Part shown: piece by piece, positions 4,668 through 7,289 of the stretch
Layout: the number at the start of each line of letters is the position of its first letter
How positions within the stretch are numbered: the stretch's first letter is position 1
Assembly: GCA_945897395.1 (NCBI GenBank)
Contig: CAMDFE010000071.1
Coordinates: 1 to 7,289 of the forward strand
Length of the DNA: 7,289 bases
Reading direction: 5' to 3'
Source: Chryseobacterium gleum
Lineage (GTDB): Bacteria; Bacteroidota; Bacteroidia; Flavobacteriales_D; Sanyastnellaceae
Notes under the pieces: model-generated
The model's database searches: none
What the model saw: the letters and a program-made list of their open reading frames with translations, nothing else
What the model was told of the DNA's origin: nothing
Program-made: the position numbers and the translations under genes

Positions 4668-5816
4668 CTATTTGCTGATTATCAGCGAAAAAACCCGTGG
4701 ATAATCCTTTATGGAAATGAAATACCTGCCATTCGGCAAGTCGGAAACATCGAGGTCAGAATTGCTTCGAATCCGAGTCTTCAAAACCATCTTTCCCTCG
4801 CTGTTCCTCATTTCCAGACACAAGGACTTGTTCGGAGATTGAATGTGAACGGTGTCTTTGGCCGGATTGGGATAGACGCGAATTTCCGAAGACTCGGAAT
4901 CAATGTTGTTTCCAGAAAGGTAATCTCCGAGTACCGGAGTCAAATCGAATTTGTGCAACTTCTGCTGATTGGTAATAAAGCTTTGACTGAAGTATTCGTT
5001 GGTGAGATATACGTCTATTCCATTGGTGGTTGATACTCCTTCCACCTGATGAAAATTCAGAGACGGATTTATTTTTTGTTGGAAGGAAGAGAAGAAATCA
5101 GTTCCTTGAAAATCAAATAAGAGATACATAAACGGCTGCAGCAAAGAAGAATATCCGGAAAGGATAATGAGTCTCTTGTTTGGAAGATATGTTGCTCCTG
5201 TAATGAGTCCGTTTACCGCAGAAGAATCCTTTCGCTGCGCTAAATAATTGCCTGGAATCTTAGGCACACTGTAACACACGGTTGATAGTTCATTCCAATT
5301 CTTCGTGAAGAGAAACAAGCTGTCTGTTCCCGCAATAAACGCCTCGCAATCGAAAGCTGTGCTTTGATTGGCTGGAGTGAAGTCTGTTTGATCTTCGTAA
5401 GCAAAAGCAATGGTATCTATTCCGGGCGTGCCTTCAAGAAGAGATGATTTTTCTATTCGAAGAATATGCAGGTCTGTTCTGTTCCCTGCGTTATTTCCAA
5501 AATCTCCGACATACAAATACACGCTGTCTTGGGTGATTTCTTCCCAATCGAAATTGGTAGTTCCGTTCAATGAATAAGTCTGAAGAATGGTTCCATTCAA
5601 CGTGTCTATCACATAGAGCTGCTCATCTGAATTGTCGTTGTGTGTAATAAGTCCTTGCTGAAAACGAGTGATACCAGATGTTTCAAGTAGTTCGGCTGGC
5701 AACTGCAAAGAATAAACCGGCGCCAATGTTACGGTTGGAAGATTGGGTTGGGCGAAAACTCCCTCACAAATACTTTGCAATAAAAAGATGAGAAATATTC
5801 TTGCAAGAGCCTTCAT
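4668..5816 (-). CDS. Secreted beta-propeller-like protein with T9SS type A C-terminal sorting domain
   Basis: Predicted secreted or cell-surface protein of 382 residues, not assignable to a known function. A Sec signal peptide occupies residues 1-22 (MKALARIFLIFLLQ core), with likely cleavage in VFA-Q, typical of Bacteroidota. The body (about 25-300) has repeating strand-rich segments with family-like blocks NFDWEEIT (88-95), YVGDFGNNAGNRTDLHILRI (102-121), AFDCEAFI (154-161), LFLFTKNW (167-174) and ITGATYLPNKRLIILSGY (205-222), suggesting a beta-propeller. Residues 311-382 form the T9SS sorting domain: EIRVYPNPAKD (311-321), then NSEGKMV (338-344), LDVSDLPNGRYFISI (355-369) and a short basic end, IISK. 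The export machinery is not encoded here. The ATG at 5816 lies directly before the signal peptide and four bases after a TAACTTTG box. The gene is divergent from acs. Enzymatic activity is unknown; no catalytic motif is recognised. Confidence 0.88.
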   Translation of the reverse strand: MKALARIFLIFLLQSICEGVFAQPNLPTVTLAPVYSLQLPAELLETSGITRFQQGLITHNDNSDEQLYVIDTLNGTILQTYSLNGTTNFDWEEITQDSVYLYVGDFGNNAGNRTDLHILRIEKSSLLEGTPGIDTIAFAYEDQTDFTPANQSTAFDCEAFIAGTDSLFLFTKNWNELSTVCYSVPKIPGNYLAQRKDSSAVNGLITGATYLPNKRLIILSGYSSLLQPFMYLLFDFQGTDFFSSFQQKINPSLNFHQVEGVSTTNGIDVYLTNEYFSQSFITNQQKLHKFDLTPVLGDYLSGNNIDSESSEIRVYPNPAKDTVHIQSPNKSLCLEMRNSEGKMVLKTRIRSNSDLDVSDLPNGRYFISIKDYPRVFSLIISK

Positions 5817-5820
5817 GAAT

Positions 5821-5828
5821 CAAAGTTA
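5821..5828 (-). promoter_or_regulatory. Bacteroidota-type -7 promoter element for the T9SS-protein gene
   Basis: The minus strand reads TAACTTTG, an exact match to TAnnTTTG, ending four bases before the ATG. As with alaS, this predicts an almost leaderless transcript. No TTG -33 element lies at normal spacing. Confidence 0.5.
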
Positions 5829-5845
5829 AGTTAAAAGCAATGATG

Positions 5846-5853
5846 TAACTTGG
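5846..5853 (+). promoter_or_regulatory. Possible -7 promoter element for acs
   Basis: The plus strand reads TAACTTGG, seven of eight against TAnnTTTG, 19 bases before the acs ATG. It lies within the 56-base divergent gap that also holds the T9SS-gene box. No clear -33 element or regulator site is visible. Confidence 0.28.
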
Positions 5854-5872
5854 AACTTCAAAATAGACGACT

Positions 5873-7289
5873 ATGAAACGAATTGAATCGTTTGAAGAAT
5901 ATAAATCGGTATATGCCGAAAGCATTTCAAACCCCAATAAATTCTGGGGTGAAATAGCTGAATCTTTTTCGTGGAAAAAGAAATGGGACACTGTTCTATC
6001 TGGAACTTTCGCCGATGCCAAAACCCGTTGGTTCGACGGAGGTGAATTAAACATTACTGAAAACTTACTCGACAGACATTTAGCTGAACGCGGCGATCAA
6101 GTGGCTCTCATTTGGGAACCGAATGAACGTTCGGTTCAGGCACGTTCATTGACGTATACTGAACTTCATAAAGAAGTATGTATTGCCGCTGAAATGCTTC
6201 GCACACTTGGTGTTCAAAAAGGAGATCGCGTATGCATATATATGAGCATGGTGCCGGAGTTGGTGTTCAGCGTGCTTGCCTGCGCGCGCATTGGCGCGGT
6301 ACACTCTGTTATCTTCGGCGGCTTCAGCGCGAAGAGCATTGCAGATCGCGTAGACGATGCTGAAGCAGATTTCGTGATCACCATGGACGGTGGACTTCGA
6401 GGTAACAAGACTATTCCGTTGAAATCGGTGGTGGATGAAGCGTTGACTTCAACCAGAAAAATAAAAAATGTGTTGGTCTTCAACTACCTCAACCTCCCAA
6501 TTGCAAAAAATGAAATGGATGTCGATTGGAATGAATTGAAGGAACGTGTTCTTTCCAACAATAATTACATGAAGCCCGGAGAGGCGCTTCAGTCTGAAGA
6601 TCCGTTGTTCATCTTGTATACGAGCGGTTCCACAGGTAAACCGAAAGGCGTTGTGCACAGCACCGCGGGATACATGGTTTGGACAGCCTATACTTTTTTG
6701 AATGTGTTTCAGTACGAAAAAGGAGATATTCATTTTTGTACTGCCGATATTGGATGGGTTACAGGACACAGCTATTTAATTTACGGCCCACTCTTGAATG
6801 GTGCTACTTCATTGATGTTTGAAGGCATACCTACTTATCCGGATGCTGGGAGATTTTGGGACATTGTCGCCAAACACAAAGTGAATATTTTCTACACCGC
6901 GCCTACGGCCATTCGCAGTTTAATGTCGGCCGGAGATGAATTTCTTGAAGGAAAAGATTTGTCTTCGTTGCGCATACTCGGAAGCGTTGGCGAACCTATT
7001 AATGAAGAAGCTTGGAATTGGTATCACGATAAAATTGGAAAAGGAAATTGTCCGATTGTCGATACGTTCTGGCAAACAGAAACTGGGGGCGTAATGATTT
7101 CGAGCTTAGCTGGAGTAACACCATCGAAGCCTGTGTTTGCAACATTACCTATGCCGGGGGTACTTCCCGTTTTGTTAGACGATAAGGGGAATGAAATTCT
7201 TGAAAACGATTTAACCGGAAATCTTTGTTTCAAGCAGTCTTGGCCTTCTATGATTCGAACGACTTATGGCGATCACGAGCGTTGTATTT
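5873..7289 (+). CDS. acs: Acetyl-CoA synthetase (AMP-forming), N-terminal 472 codons (3' end beyond the right edge)
   Basis: Activates acetate with ATP to acetyl-AMP and then acetyl-CoA in the cytoplasm, feeding acetate into central metabolism. Motifs read in order are the Acs N-terminal block (NPNKFWGEIAE, 20-30; WFDGGELNITENLLDRHL, 53-70), ARIGAVHSVIFGGFSA (138-153), the nucleotide-binding loop YTSGSTGKPKG (249-259), ADIGWVTGHSYLIYGPL (291-307), GSVGEPIN (370-377) and DTFWQTETGG (397-406). The acetate-pocket residues known from Salmonella Acs (Val310, Thr311, Val386, Trp414) match Val296, Thr297, Val372 and Trp400, which favours acetate over longer acids. Acs is usually about 640 residues, so the C-terminal domain with the catalytic, acetylation-regulated lysine is off the window. 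The start is fixed by an in-frame TAG at 5864-5866, nine bases before the ATG at 5873. No frameshift is seen. Confidence 0.96.
   Translation, partial: MKRIESFEEYKSVYAESISNPNKFWGEIAESFSWKKKWDTVLSGTFADAKTRWFDGGELNITENLLDRHLAERGDQVALIWEPNERSVQARSLTYTELHKEVCIAAEMLRTLGVQKGDRVCIYMSMVPELVFSVLACARIGAVHSVIFGGFSAKSIADRVDDAEADFVITMDGGLRGNKTIPLKSVVDEALTSTRKIKNVLVFNYLNLPIAKNEMDVDWNELKERVLSNNNYMKPGEALQSEDPLFILYTSGSTGKPKGVVHSTAGYMVWTAYTFLNVFQYEKGDIHFCTADIGWVTGHSYLIYGPLLNGATSLMFEGIPTYPDAGRFWDIVAKHKVNIFYTAPTAIRSLMSAGDEFLEGKDLSSLRILGSVGEPINEEAWNWYHDKIGKGNCPIVDTFWQTETGGVMISSLAGVTPSKPVFATLPMPGVLPVLLDDKGNEILENDLTGNLCFKQSWPSMIRTTYGDHERCI

Noticed and set aside
4769..4901. 13-of-14 inverted repeat, arms 4769-4782 and 4888-4901
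   Set aside because: The arms are about 105 bases apart inside the T9SS-protein gene and read in different codon contexts. A repeat this good is not rare enough in 7 kb to call functional.
5764..6054. 96-residue minus-strand frame spanning the acs 5' end and the T9SS gene start
   Set aside because: It covers the divergent promoter gap and overlaps two well-supported genes, with no recognisable protein features.
6214..7233. Minus-strand frames within acs (6214-6483, 6449-6769, 7024-7233)
   Set aside because: All are antisense to the motif-rich acs frame and carry no recognisable domain or start context.

Overview
The window looks like an ordinary chromosomal stretch from a member of the Bacteroidota, probably Flavobacteriales-like, at moderate GC (roughly mid-40s by eye). 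The grounds are a secreted protein with a type IX secretion (T9SS) C-terminal sorting domain, TAnnTTTG-type promoter elements next to start codons, few Shine-Dalgarno sequences, and protein sequences that read as Bacteroidota versions of their families. I see no mobile element, CRISPR array, tRNA or rRNA, and no gene-free stretch longer than about 95 bases.

Layout: (1) 1-1299, minus strand: the first 433 codons of alaS (alanyl-tRNA synthetase); the 3' part lies beyond the left edge. (2) 1300-1363: a 64-base divergent promoter region. (3) 1364-4420, plus strand: a tight four-gene run made of a membrane-anchored M23 metallopeptidase, a short MerR-type regulator two bases later, a DUF2805/TIGR03643 protein, and a cryptochrome/photolyase-related protein whose ATG overlaps the DUF2805 stop. 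(4) 4417-4572, minus strand: a 51-residue protein ending in a CxxC motif, convergent with the photolyase gene; the two TAA stops overlap in one TTAA. (5) 4668-5816, minus strand: a secreted, T9SS-sorted, probably beta-propeller protein. (6) 5817-5872: a second short divergent promoter region. (7) 5873-7289, plus strand: the first 472 codons of acs (acetyl-CoA synthetase), cut by the right edge.

Functionally the window mixes housekeeping genes (alaS, acs, cell-wall peptidase) with a light-dependent DNA-repair or light-sensing pair (DUF2805 plus photolyase). The best lead is the photolyase. It has the family's conserved blocks, but the C-terminal cysteines that hold the [4Fe-4S] cluster in characterised bacterial (6-4) photolyases are absent, and only four cysteines exist in the whole protein. 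A second lead is a strong intrinsic terminator for the minus-strand genes, encoded inside the last codons of the photolyase gene. I found no clearly new multi-gene system; the DUF2805-photolyase pair, with the MerR gene just upstream, is the closest candidate.
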